Source of the DNA: Pseudomonas sp. 8O
Lineage (GTDB): Bacteria; Pseudomonadota; Gammaproteobacteria; Pseudomonadales; Pseudomonadaceae
Assembly (NCBI RefSeq): GCF_902506495.1
Contig: NZ_LR733264.1
Location: 2,099,403-2,163,402, forward strand
Length of the DNA stretch: 64,000 nt
Direction: 5' to 3'
This document shows, one piece after another, positions 46,732 through 55,284 of the stretch. The notes under the pieces are model-generated. The model was given only the letters and a program-made list of their open reading frames with translations, was not told the DNA's origin and searched no databases. Made by a program: the position numbers and the translations under genes. The first letter of the stretch is position 1. Every line of letters begins with the position of its first letter.

Positions 46732-46940
46732 GAGGCGTCCGCCATTCTTGGCGGAGCCACCACGCCGGCTGCACGCATCTCGGCTGCTATTACCTCGTTG
46801 AAGCTCAGCGTCGGGTTCATCTCGCAGAGCATGCCGATGCGAATCCAGAAACCCGCCTGGGCATTGATAGAGCGGCCAGACACGCTGCTCGCCCTGCGAA
46901 TCTGCTCATGCAACTCATCATCGATGTTGACGATGCCCAT
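46728..46940 (-). CDS. Small ParD-like (ribbon-helix-helix-type) protein
   Basis: A protein of 70 residues from the ATG at 46940, which has a clear GAGGAG site; the frame extends 20 codons upstream without a better start. It resembles the ParD-like antitoxin family (PF11903-type): GIVNIDDELHEQIRRASSVS followed by RSINAQAGFWIRIG. No ParE-like toxin is adjacent; the partner gene is map. The role is unknown; DNA binding and autoregulation are plausible. Confidence 0.65.
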   Translation of the reverse strand: MGIVNIDDELHEQIRRASSVSGRSINAQAGFWIRIGMLCEMNPTLSFNEVIAAEMRAAGVVAPPRMADAS

Positions 46941-47115
46941 GAAAATCTCCTCATATATGTTTCGTATATGAATCATATATAACTGCGGGCCTGATATCAC
47001 TTACCGATTATTAACCGGCAAGGCGTGCCCCCCTCATCCATTACACTAGGAGCCGTACCCGCTGCTTACTAAGTGGCAGTCGGGTCACCTGAGTCACGCT
47101 GGAACAGGAGAGAGG

Positions 47116-47346
47116 ATGAAGCGTAGCGATGTGAAACGCAGAACGACCGAGGGTGTTGTGTTCGACACCCAGGTGATGGTCAACCCGGCCAATACCGCTG
47201 AGTGGATCGTATTTTTCAAGAAGGACGCTGGGCGTAGCTTCTTTCTGGTGGATGAGGCCGATCAGGTCGAGACCTTTACCAGTCTGGATGAATTGATGCC
47301 GGAACTGCGGGTGTTGGGCATCAAGCGGGTCGAGGTACAGCTCTGA
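47116..47346 (+). CDS. Conserved small hypothetical protein
   Basis: A protein of 76 residues with a CAGGAGAGAGG ribosome-binding site. It is compact and soluble-looking, with charged residues and the segment WIVFFKKDAGRSFFLVDEAD. No domain is recognised. It is divergent from the ParD-like gene, 175 bases away, and no operon partner follows. Confidence 0.7.
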   Translation: MKRSDVKRRTTEGVVFDTQVMVNPANTAEWIVFFKKDAGRSFFLVDEADQVETFTSLDELMPELRVLGIKRVEVQL

Positions 47347-47567
47347 GTAGTTGCTCACAGTTGCCGTGGATCAACGTGTGGATATCCTTGTGATACCTGG
47401 CTAAAACCCTGATAGGTAGGGGCTTTCAGCGACTTGTACAGAAACTGCTCGCCTGTATGCCCATTATCCACAGAGTGCTTGGATAACAGGCTTTCTATCC
47501 TGTTGATAAGGTTATGTAAGCCTTGTATAGCAAGGCCTTCAGCGCTTTGTACGGTTTCTCGCCAAGC
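47347..47567. other. Intergenic region with DnaA-box-like sites
   Basis: This stretch carries a perfect TTATCCACA (47464-47472), a TGTGGATAT and several TTGATAAG/TGGATAAC-like words. It also has two imperfect copies of a CTTTCAGCG(A)CTTGTAC word (from about 47421 and 47536). It looks less GC-rich than its surroundings. No gene or terminator was found. Confidence 0.5.
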
Positions 47568-48323
47568 TCAATCAGTGCTGCGGCGGTATAGATGGTGATG
47601 TGCCGCGTCGTACAACGCCGATTCGGCGAAGGCGCCGGGATCGAGTACGCGGCCGACCAGGATCAACGCCGTCCGGCGAAAGCCTCTGGCGGCGACCTTG
47701 GCCTCGATATCGGCCAGGGTGCCCAGTACCCAGTCCTGATCCGGCCAGCTGGCCCTGTGGATAACCGCGATGGGGCAGTCGGCGCCGTAGTGCGGCAGCA
47801 GTTCGGCGACGATCGCCGGTAACTGGCGTACGCCGAGGTGGATGGCCATGGTCGCACGGTGCCGCGCCAGATCATGCAACTGCTCACCCTCTGGCATGGG
47901 TGAAGTAGTGCCGTAGCGGGTGAGGATCACGGTCTGGGCGATGCCGGGCAGGGTAAGTTCGGATTCCAGCAACGCCGCGCAGGCGGCAGTGGCGGTGACG
48001 CCGGGGATGATCTCGAAAGGGATACTCAGCGCACGCAGCTCGCGAATCTGCTCGCCAATGGCGCCGTACAGCGATGGGTCGCCGGAGTGCACGCGGGCCA
48101 CGTCCTGGCCACGCTGATGAGCTTGACGCAGCAGCTCGACGATCTCGCCGAGGTGCAGTTCGGCGGTATTGATTACCTGTTCGGCGCTATTACCCCCGAT
48201 AACTGCCTCGGGCACCAGCGAACCGGCATACAGAATGACCGGGCACGAACGGATCAGGCGCTGGCCCTTGACGGTGATCAGCTCGGGGTCGCCGGGGCCG
48301 GCGCCGATGAAATAGACGGTCAT
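47568..48323 (-). CDS. cobM: Precorrin-4 C11-methyltransferase
   Basis: A protein of 251 residues with the tetrapyrrole methylase fold: TVYFIGAGPGDPELITVKG at the N-terminus, VHSGDPSLYGAIGEQ and PFEIIPGVTA. It methylates C11 of precorrin-4 in the aerobic cobalamin pathway. It overlaps cobE by 4 bases. Perfect DnaA 9-mers lie in cobM (47756) and in cobE (48618). Confidence 0.95.
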   Translation of the reverse strand: MTVYFIGAGPGDPELITVKGQRLIRSCPVILYAGSLVPEAVIGGNSAEQVINTAELHLGEIVELLRQAHQRGQDVARVHSGDPSLYGAIGEQIRELRALSIPFEIIPGVTATAACAALLESELTLPGIAQTVILTRYGTTSPMPEGEQLHDLARHRATMAIHLGVRQLPAIVAELLPHYGADCPIAVIHRASWPDQDWVLGTLADIEAKVAARGFRRTALILVGRVLDPGAFAESALYDAAHHHLYRRSTD

Positions 48324-48760
48324 GCTGTGGGTTCTCTATCGAAGGTGGCCAGCGCACAGGTGGCGTTGGCCGTGCGGGTTTTCTCGCCCAGTAATTGGGC
48401 TGTCGTGCCCAGTCGAGTGGCCAGGGCCAGGGCGCAGGGCTCAGCTACAGCGGTGCTGCCCGTTATGGATCGGATGAAAGGACTGCCGGCTTTCTCCGGC
48501 TGGTGGAGCGTGAGCGCTTCGGGGGTGAAGAATGTCAGCTCCAGATTGAGATGCATGGCCAGTTCATGCAGCCCTGGTTCGTCGCGCTTGTGGGCGATGC
48601 TGGCCAATCCAACGAGGTTATCCACAGTCAGCTCATGCTGGGACAGGCTGTGGATGAGCAGGGCAAGCAGGTCTTGCTGGGGGCAATTGCGCCTGCAACC
48701 CAGCCCGGCTACCACCATGGGCGAGGCGTCAGGGCCGGGGTTCGAGGGGCTTGGCATCAT
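48320..48760 (-). CDS. cobE: CobE / CbiG C-terminal-like cobalamin biosynthesis protein
   Basis: A protein of about 146 residues. The start is uncertain: ATG at 48760 or 48757, or TTG at 48763, and no good ribosome-binding site is visible. The CobE fold is suggested by VVAGLGCRRNCPQQDLLALL and the central GLASIAHKRDEPGLHELA. CobE is needed in the aerobic pathway but its exact step is unclear. It is transcribed with cobM and divergently from the riboswitch-cobW unit. Confidence 0.88.
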   Translation of the reverse strand: MMPSPSNPGPDASPMVVAGLGCRRNCPQQDLLALLIHSLSQHELTVDNLVGLASIAHKRDEPGLHELAMHLNLELTFFTPEALTLHQPEKAGSPFIRSITGSTAVAEPCALALATRLGTTAQLLGEKTRTANATCALATFDREPTA

Positions 48761-48860
48761 CAAGGGAGCTCATGCTGTGCAGCGGCGTAGCTCACCATGG
48801 TGCATCCCACCGGTCAACCGCGATTGACCGGCCGCTGCGGCCTGCGTAGCCTTCTCGCTT

Positions 48861-49030
48861 TCGAGGTTCTTCCCGGCAAGCGGCTGGGGAGCTAAGAGGG
48901 AACAGGGTCGATGCCCTGGCTGCCCCCGCAACTGTGAACGGTCTTAAACCCTTCGATACACCACTGCCGTAGGGCGGGAAGGTGAAGGACGCGCAACGCG
49001 CAGACCGTGAGCCAGGAGACCTGCCTCGAC
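48861..49030 (+). promoter_or_regulatory. Cobalamin (AdoCbl) riboswitch
   Basis: The aptamer P1 pairs TCGAGGT (48861) with ACCTGCCTCGA (49019). Core words are GGGAACAGGGTCGATGCCCT, GCCCCCGCAACTGTGA, CCACTGCC, GGGAAGGTGAAGG and the B12 box AGCCAGGAGACCTGCC (49010-49025). It lies about 108 bases before cobW and should repress cobW-cobN expression when B12 is plentiful. The open frame that runs through it to cobW is not coding. Confidence 0.95.
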
Positions 49031-49137
49031 TGACCAGCCAACTGCTCGGACGGGGTGATCCGACGCGGCCAGCGCGCCCTTGCGTGCCCGCCTGCGCGTA
49101 CCCGTCCGCCGAACTTAACGACGCCACGGGGCCCTTC

Positions 49138-50187
49138 ATGAAAACCCTCGCCAAACTGCCTGTCACCATCGTCACCGGTTTTCTCGGTGCCGGCAAAACC
49201 ACCCTGCTGCGTCACCTGTTGGCCCACGCTGAAGGTCGCCGTATAGCGGTGATCGTCAACGAGTTCGGCGAACTGGGTATCGATGGCGAGATCCTCAAGC
49301 AATGCTCCATCGGCTGCAGCGAAGAGGAGGCCAACGGCCGCGTTTTCGAGCTGGCCAATGGCTGCCTGTGCTGCACCGTGCAGGAAGAGTTCTTCCCGGT
49401 GATGCGCGAGCTGGTGGCGCGCCGTGGCGACCTCGACCATATCCTTATCGAAACCAGCGGTCTGGCGTTGCCCAAGCCACTGGTGCAAGCCTTCAACTGG
49501 CCGGAAATTCGCAATGCCTGCACGGTCGATGCGGTGATCACCGTGGTCGACAGCCCTGCTGTGGCCGCTGGCACCTTCGCCGCCTTCCCCGATCAGGTGG
49601 ACGAGCAGCGCAAGCTCGATCCCAATCTGGATCATGAATCGCCCCTGCACGAGCTGTTCGCCGACCAGTTGGCCAGCGCTGACCTGGTGATCCTCAACAA
49701 GGCTGACCTGCTCGACGCCGAGGCGCTGGCCGTGGTGCGCGCCGAGGTGGCCGAGGAGCTGCCGCCGGCGGTCAAGGTGATCGAGGCGCACGGCGGCGAG
49801 CTGCCGCTGGACGTGCTGCTGGGGCTGAACAGCGAAACCGAGCTGCATATCGACAGCCGCCGCACCCATCACGACGATGAAGACGACGACCACGATCATG
49901 AGGAATTCGACTCGTTCCACGTGGAACTACCCGAAGCCGAAGAGGCGCGCCTGCTGGCTGCGTTGAAGGATGCGGTGGCCAAGTACGGCATCCTGCGGGT
50001 GAAGGGCTTCGCAGCGATCCCTGGCAAACCGATGCGCCTGCTGGTGCAGGGCGTGGGCCAGCGCTTCGACCGCCACTTCGACCGCGCCTGGCAGGCCGAC
50101 GAGCCGCGTCTGAGCCGCCTGGTGGTGATCGGCCAACAGCTTGACCGCGCGGCCATCGAGGCCGAGCTGAAAGCGGCGCTGACTTGA
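49138..50187 (+). CDS. cobW: CobW, metal-chaperone GTPase of cobalamin synthesis
   Basis: A protein of 349 residues from ATG 49138 (MKTLAKLPVTIVTGFLGAGK). It has Walker A GFLGAGKTT, the CxCC metal motif GCLCCTV, the guanine motif NKAD and a His/Asp-rich loop HHDDEDDDHDHEE. It is a G3E GTPase that delivers Co(II) to the cobaltochelatase CobN encoded next. The gene contains a GTTCCACGTGGAAC word (49914-49927) resembling parS. Confidence 0.96.
   Translation: MKTLAKLPVTIVTGFLGAGKTTLLRHLLAHAEGRRIAVIVNEFGELGIDGEILKQCSIGCSEEEANGRVFELANGCLCCTVQEEFFPVMRELVARRGDLDHILIETSGLALPKPLVQAFNWPEIRNACTVDAVITVVDSPAVAAGTFAAFPDQVDEQRKLDPNLDHESPLHELFADQLASADLVILNKADLLDAEALAVVRAEVAEELPPAVKVIEAHGGELPLDVLLGLNSETELHIDSRRTHHDDEDDDHDHEEFDSFHVELPEAEEARLLAALKDAVAKYGILRVKGFAAIPGKPMRLLVQGVGQRFDRHFDRAWQADEPRLSRLVVIGQQLDRAAIEAELKAALT
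49913..49928. promoter_or_regulatory. parS-like palindrome inside cobW
   Basis: The 14-bp core GTTCCACGTGGAAC is perfect, but both outer bases differ from the parS consensus (C and T instead of T and A). It lies about 25 kb from oriC, and binding may be weaker. Confidence 0.6.
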
Positions 50188-50192
50188 TAATG

Positions 50193-50245
50193 ATCGCCCG
50201 CAAGCGGGCTCCTACGCACCCTGTAGGAGCCCGCTTGCGGGCGAT
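50193..50245. repeat. Perfect 23-bp inverted REP pair between cobW and cobN
   Basis: ATCGCCCGCAAGCGGGCTCC+TAC (50193-50215) and its exact reverse complement (50223-50245) flank a 7-base loop. It is a head-to-head REP doublet of the GTAGGAGC family. A transcript would form a very stable hairpin 16 bases before cobN, possibly reducing read-through or cobN translation. Confidence 0.9.
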
Positions 50246-50261
50246 TTACTTGGATTCGTAG

Positions 50262-53200
50262 ATGCACTTACTGCGTACCCAGCCCGGCGCCCAACTGCCG
50301 GCCGACAGCATCGCCGACCTTGGCCAGACGCCTGCCGAGCTGGTGATCCTGTGCACGGGTGATTCGCACCTCTCCCTGCTGGCCGAAGCCGCCCGGCAAC
50401 TGCCGGAAGACTACCCCAGCCTGCGCCTGGCCAGCCCGGCGCAGCTGAGCAACAACGCCTCGGTGGACTACTACGTCGAGCAGGTGCTGCAGCATGCCAA
50501 AGTTATCCTGATTTCGGTGCATGGCGGGGTGAGCTACTGGCGCTATGGCGTCGAACGCCTTGTGGAGCTGGGTGCGCGCGGCGCCACGGTGATCATGGTG
50601 CCGGGCGACGACAAGCCCGACCCGGAGCTTAATGCGCTCGGCAACGTCGGTGAGGAAGACAGCCAGCGTCTCTGGCAGTACCTGCGCCAGGGTGGGCTGG
50701 ATAACGCCCGCCAATTGTTCCGCTGCATCGGCAGCCGCTGGCTGGGCCGCGCTGACAGCTGGCAGGAGCCGCAGCCACTGCCACGCGTCAGCCTCTATCA
50801 CCCGCAGCACAGCCCGGCCGCGCTGGCTGACTGGCAGCTGCAATGGCAACCCGGCGCGCCTGTGGTGGCGCTGCTGTTCTACCGCAACCATGTGCAGTCG
50901 GCGAACACGGCCTTCGTCGATGCCTTCTGCGATCACCTCGTCACTCAGGGTCTCAACCCGCTACCCATCGCCGTGGCCAGTCTCAAGGAAGCGGCCTGCC
51001 TGGATCAGGTGCAGACCTGGCTGGACGAGACGAGCGCCGCGCTGATCATCAACACCACCGGTTTCGCGCTATCCAACCCCGAGGCGCCGCAGGCACGGGT
51101 GTTCCGCCGCGATATCCCGGTGCTGCAGGCCATCTGCTCGCTGGACAACCAGACGCAATGGCAGGCCAGCGTCCAGGGCCTGGGCTCGCGCGACCTGGCC
51201 ATGCACGTGGTGCTGCCCGAGCTGGATGGTCGGCTGATCGGCACTGCCATCAGTTTCAAGGGCCTGGCCTGGCGCAGCGAGCGGAGCCAGAGTGACGTGG
51301 TGTGCTACCAGGCACACGAATCGGGTATGGCCTTCATCGCCGAACTGGCGAGTAATTGGTGTCATTTGGCGGTTAAAGGTAACGATCAGAAGCGAATAGG
51401 TCTGATCCTGGCCAACTACCCGACTCGCGATGGCCGCATTGGCAACGGCGTGGGTCTGGATACGCCCGCCGCCGCGCTGAACATCCTCCGTGCGCTGCAG
51501 GTACAGGGCTATCCGGTGGATAACCTGCCGGGTAGCGGCACCGAACTTGTCCACAGCCTGCTCGGCGGCGTCACCAACGACCTCGACGGCCTGGATTCGC
51601 GGCCCTGCGCGCAAAGCCTGGCGCTGGACGACTACCTGAGGTTTTTCCACAGACTGCCTGAGCAGAATCAGCAGGCAGTGCGCGAGCGCTGGGGCGAGCC
51701 GCAGGCCGATCCGATGTTCCGCAGCGGGCGGATGATGGTCGCCGGCCTGCGCTTCGGCCTGACCTTCGTCGGCATCCAGCCGGCGCGCGGCTACCAGCTC
51801 GACCCGGCGGCGGTGTACCACGATCCGGATCTGGTGCCGCCGCATGGTTATATCGCCTTTTACGCCTGGCTGCGTACGGCGTTCTCTGCCGATGCGCTGA
51901 TCCACGTCGGCAAGCATGGCAACCTGGAATGGCTGCCGGGCAAGAGCGTCGGCCTGTCCGAGAACTGTTGGCCGCAGGCGCTGATCGGCCCGTTGCCGAA
52001 TATCTATCCTTTCATCGTCAACGATCCCGGTGAGGGTGCGCAGGCCAAGCGCCGTACCCAGGCGGTGATCATCGATCACCTGATGCCGCCACTGACCCGT
52101 GCCGAGAGCTACGGCCCGCTGCGCGACCTGGAGCGTCTGGCCGACGAGTATTTCGAGGCCAGCCAGCTCGACCAGCGCCGTGCCGTGGAGCTGCGAGGCG
52201 AGATCCTGACCAAGGTGCGCGAGGCCAGCCTCGACCGCGAGCTGGGTCTGCAACTCAACGATGACCCGGAGAGCTGGCTGCCGCAGCTCGACGCCTACCT
52301 GTGCGACCTCAAGGAATCGCAGATCCGCGACGGCCTGCATGTGTTCGGCGAGTCGCCTGCTGGCCAACTGCGCCGCGACACGCTGCTGGCGTTGCTGCGC
52401 ATCCCCCGTGGCGATGGCCAGGGCGCCAATGCCAGCCTGCTGCGCGCGCTGGCGCGTGGCCTGGAGCTGGGCCTCGACCCGCTGGACTGCGACATGGGCC
52501 AGCTCTGGGATGGGTTACGTCCACAGGCGTTGCAGGCTGTGGATAACAGTCTGTGGCGCAGCGTCGGTGATACCCGCGAGCGCCTGGAGCTGCTGGCGCT
52601 GAGGTTGATCGAGCAGCGCCTGGCCGGCGAGTGCATCAGCGATTTCGGCGACGAGGTAGCGCTGATTCTCGATGGGCTGACCGAGCATATCGCGCCTTTG
52701 CTGGATGCCTGCGGCGATGCCGAAATGGGTGGCTTGCTCGCCGCGCTGGCAGGGCGTTTCGTGCCCGCCGGGCCGAGCGGCGCACCGAGCCGTGGGCGCC
52801 TCGACGTGCTGCCCACCGGGCGCAACTTCTTCACCGTCGACGTACGCCACCTGCCCACGCCCACCGCCTGGCGCCTCGGCGTGCAGGCGGCTGACCGTCT
52901 GCTGGAGCGCCATCTACAGGACGAGGGCGACCACCTGCGCCAGCTCGGCCTGTCGGTGTGGGGCACGGCGACCATGCGTACCGGCGGCGACGACATCGCC
53001 CAGGCGCTGGCGCTGATGGGCGTGCGCCCGGTATGGCAGCCGGGCAGCCAGCGCGTCGAGCGCTTCGAGGTATTGCCGCTGGAGCAGCTCGGCCGCCCAC
53101 GGGTGGACGTGACCCTGCGCGTCTCGGGCTTCTTCCGCGATGCCTTCAGCAACCTGATTCGCCTGTTCGACGAGGCCGTGCAGGCGGTGATCGAGCTCGA

Positions 53201-54008
53201 TGAGCCGGAAGACATGAATCCGCTGTCGGCGCGGGTCTGGCGTGAGTCGCTGGCATTGAAGGACAGCGGCCTGGATGAAGGCGAAGCGCGGCGTCAGGCT
53301 GGCTGGCGGGTGTTCGGCGCCAAGCCGGGCGCCTATGGCGCCGGGGTGCAGAACGCCATCGAGGAGCGTCTGTGGCAGAGCCGCGCGGACTTGGCCGAGG
53401 TCTACCTGAACTGGGGTGGCTACGCCTACGGCAGCGGCGCCGAGGGCGCACCCGCTCGGCAGCGCTTCGTCGAGCGTCTGGAGCAGATGCAGGCGGTGCT
53501 GCACAACCAGGACAACCGCGAGCACGACATCCTCGACTCCAACGACTACTACCAGTTTCAGGGCGGCATGCTGGCGGCGGTAGAGACCCTGCGCGGGCTC
53601 AAGGTGGCCAGCTATTTTGGTGACAACAGCCAGCCGGATACGCCGCGCATTCGCACCCTGAAGGAAGAACTCAATCGCGTGGTGCGGGCACGCGCCGCCA
53701 ATCCCAAATGGATCGAGGGCATGAAGCGCCATGGCTACAAGGGTGCCTTCGAGCTAGCCGCGACCATCGACTACCTGTTCGCCTTCGACGCCACCAGCGA
53801 GCTGGTCGATGACCACCAGTACGCGCTGCTGACCGATGCCTACCTGCTCGATAGGGACACCCGCGACTTCATCCAGCAGCACAACCCAGGCGCGCTCAAC
53901 GATATCCTCGAACGCCTGCTGGAAGCCCAGCAGCGCGGCCTGTGGGAGAATCCCGGGCAATACCGCGAAGCCCTGGAGAACCTGTTGCTCGATAGTGAGG
54001 AGTCATGA
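50262..54008 (+). CDS. cobN: Cobaltochelatase large subunit CobN
   Basis: A protein of 1248 residues, full length for CobN/ChlH-type chelatases. Visible blocks include HVGKHGNLEWLPGKSVGLS, GNGVGLDTPAAALNIL, the Gly-rich AGVQNAIEERLW and EHDILDSNDYYQFQGGM. It binds hydrogenobyrinate a,c-diamide and inserts Co2+, powered by the AAA+ subunits encoded downstream as chlI/chlD. There is no conventional strong ribosome-binding site after the REP hairpin. The start ATG could be slightly different, but MHLLRTQPGAQLPAD fits. Confidence 0.96.
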   Translation: MHLLRTQPGAQLPADSIADLGQTPAELVILCTGDSHLSLLAEAARQLPEDYPSLRLASPAQLSNNASVDYYVEQVLQHAKVILISVHGGVSYWRYGVERLVELGARGATVIMVPGDDKPDPELNALGNVGEEDSQRLWQYLRQGGLDNARQLFRCIGSRWLGRADSWQEPQPLPRVSLYHPQHSPAALADWQLQWQPGAPVVALLFYRNHVQSANTAFVDAFCDHLVTQGLNPLPIAVASLKEAACLDQVQTWLDETSAALIINTTGFALSNPEAPQARVFRRDIPVLQAICSLDNQTQWQASVQGLGSRDLAMHVVLPELDGRLIGTAISFKGLAWRSERSQSDVVCYQAHESGMAFIAELASNWCHLAVKGNDQKRIGLILANYPTRDGRIGNGVGLDTPAAALNILRALQVQGYPVDNLPGSGTELVHSLLGGVTNDLDGLDSRPCAQSLALDDYLRFFHRLPEQNQQAVRERWGEPQADPMFRSGRMMVAGLRFGLTFVGIQPARGYQLDPAAVYHDPDLVPPHGYIAFYAWLRTAFSADALIHVGKHGNLEWLPGKSVGLSENCWPQALIGPLPNIYPFIVNDPGEGAQAKRRTQAVIIDHLMPPLTRAESYGPLRDLERLADEYFEASQLDQRRAVELRGEILTKVREASLDRELGLQLNDDPESWLPQLDAYLCDLKESQIRDGLHVFGESPAGQLRRDTLLALLRIPRGDGQGANASLLRALARGLELGLDPLDCDMGQLWDGLRPQALQAVDNSLWRSVGDTRERLELLALRLIEQRLAGECISDFGDEVALILDGLTEHIAPLLDACGDAEMGGLLAALAGRFVPAGPSGAPSRGRLDVLPTGRNFFTVDVRHLPTPTAWRLGVQAADRLLERHLQDEGDHLRQLGLSVWGTATMRTGGDDIAQALALMGVRPVWQPGSQRVERFEVLPLEQLGRPRVDVTLRVSGFFRDAFSNLIRLFDEAVQAVIELDEPEDMNPLSARVWRESLALKDSGLDEGEARRQAGWRVFGAKPGAYGAGVQNAIEERLWQSRADLAEVYLNWGGYAYGSGAEGAPARQRFVERLEQMQAVLHNQDNREHDILDSNDYYQFQGGMLAAVETLRGLKVASYFGDNSQPDTPRIRTLKEELNRVVRARAANPKWIEGMKRHGYKGAFELAATIDYLFAFDATSELVDDHQYALLTDAYLLDRDTRDFIQQHNPGALNDILERLLEAQQRGLWENPGQYREALENLLLDSEES

Positions 54009-54019
54009 AGCGACTCGTT

Positions 54020-54260
54020 CCCGTAGGGCGGGCTAGCCGCCTGTTGCGGTGTTTGGCCGGATCACCGAAGCGGGTGCGGCGTAGCCCACCATTGGCGTCA
54101 CGCCTGGCATCGCCCGGTGGGTTACGCGGCGCGCTGCTCCCCGGCGCGGCTACAAGACCTACGTTCCGCGCCGCTAACCCACCCGGGGGCATGCAGCCCG
54201 TAGCCCGGATGCAATCCGGGAAATGCGCGACCAAAGGCCCCGGATTGCATCCGGGCTACG
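54020..54260. repeat. Composite repeat block between cobN and chlI
   Basis: It includes imperfect GCGTAGCCCACC/GGTGGGTTACGC palindromes (54075-54130) and a perfect 21-bp inverted repeat: GTAGCCCGGATGCAATCCGGG at 54200-54220 with its complement at 54239-54259. It is non-coding. A 93-codon open frame through it has repeat-derived composition and is not considered a gene. Confidence 0.85.
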
Positions 54261-54282
54261 TCCATATCCACGGATCACTGCC

Positions 54283-55284
54283 ATGACCGAACATCACTTC
54301 CCCCTCGCCGCCGTGGTCGGCGCCGATTCGCTGAAGCTGGCGCTGTGCCTGGCGGCTATCGATCCGGCCATCGGCGGTGTGCTGATAGAGGGGCCGCGTG
54401 GCATGGCCAAGTCCACGCTGGCTCGTGGCCTGGCCGATCTGCTCGACGGTGGGCGCTTCGTCACCCTGCCGCTGGGGGCGAGCGAGGAGCGCATCGTTGG
54501 CACCCTGGATCTGGATGCGGCCCTCGGCGAAGGCCGCGCGCAGTTTTCCCCTGGTCTGCTGGCCCGTGCCGATGGCGGCGTGTTGTATGTGGATGAGGTC
54601 AACCTGCTGCCCGATCATCTGGTCGACCTGCTGCTCGATGCCGCCGCCAGCGGGGTCAACCACGTCGAGCGCGACGGCATCTCCCATCGCCACGCCGCGC
54701 GCTTCGTGCTGATCGGCACCATGAACGTCGAGGAGGGCGAACTGCGTCCGCAACTGCTCGACCGCTTCGGCCTCAACCTGGCGCTCGATGGCCAGCCGCA
54801 ACCGGCCGAACGCGCCGAGATCGTCCGTCGCCGTCTGGCCTTCGATGCCGACCCCGCCGCCTTTCTGCAACGCTGGCAGGGCGAGCAGGGCGCCCTGGCC
54901 GAACGTTGCCGCAATGCCCGCCAGCGCCTGGCGGATACTCCGCTGGATGACGCCGCCCTGGGTGAGATTAGCCAGCGCTGCTTCGCCGCCAGCGTCGATG
55001 GCCTGCGCGCCGATCTGGTCTGGCTGCGCGCTGCCCGTGCCCATGCGGCCTGGCGTGGCGCGGCGGCTATCGAGCCTGTGGATATCGATGCGGTGGAGGA
55101 CTTTGTCCTGCGCCATCGCCGTCGCCAGTCGCAACCGCCTGCTGCCACGCCGCCCGAGCAGAGCCAGGCGCCGCAACAGGCGAATGAACAGAGCCAGGGT
55201 GAAGGCCAGTGGGGCGAGCTGCCGGCGCAGCCGCAGGCCATGGGTGAGCGGCGGGTGCCGCCGCGCTGGCCAAAAAAGCCCTGA
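54283..55284 (+). CDS. chlI: AAA+ chelatase subunit (ChlI-like), zero-frame product
   Basis: A protein of 333 residues. AAA+ motifs: a Walker A variant GPRGMAKST near residue 39, LPLGASEERIVGTLDLD, Walker B GGVLYVDEVNLLPDHLV, and RFVLIGTMNVEEGELRPQLLDRFGL. Residues from about 287 to the end form a Gln/Pro-rich linker (PPEQSQAPQQANEQSQGEG) that is typical of ChlD/BchD rather than ChlI. It ends two codons after the heptamer AAAAAAG. It works with CobN as the ATPase small subunit. The same message probably also makes the fused ChlD by -1 frameshifting. Confidence 0.9.
   Translation: MTEHHFPLAAVVGADSLKLALCLAAIDPAIGGVLIEGPRGMAKSTLARGLADLLDGGRFVTLPLGASEERIVGTLDLDAALGEGRAQFSPGLLARADGGVLYVDEVNLLPDHLVDLLLDAAASGVNHVERDGISHRHAARFVLIGTMNVEEGELRPQLLDRFGLNLALDGQPQPAERAEIVRRRLAFDADPAAFLQRWQGEQGALAERCRNARQRLADTPLDDAALGEISQRCFAASVDGLRADLVWLRAARAHAAWRGAAAIEPVDIDAVEDFVLRHRRRQSQPPAATPPEQSQAPQQANEQSQGEGQWGELPAQPQAMGERRVPPRWPKKP

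Noticed and set aside
48982-49137. Longer N-terminus of CobW
   Set aside because: It would be translated from the cobalamin riboswitch; the ATG at 49138 gives the usual N-terminus.
54005-54286. Small plus-strand open frame overlapping the cobN stop by ATGA
   Set aside because: The overlap looks gene-like, but the frame consists of palindromic repeats and shows no family likeness.
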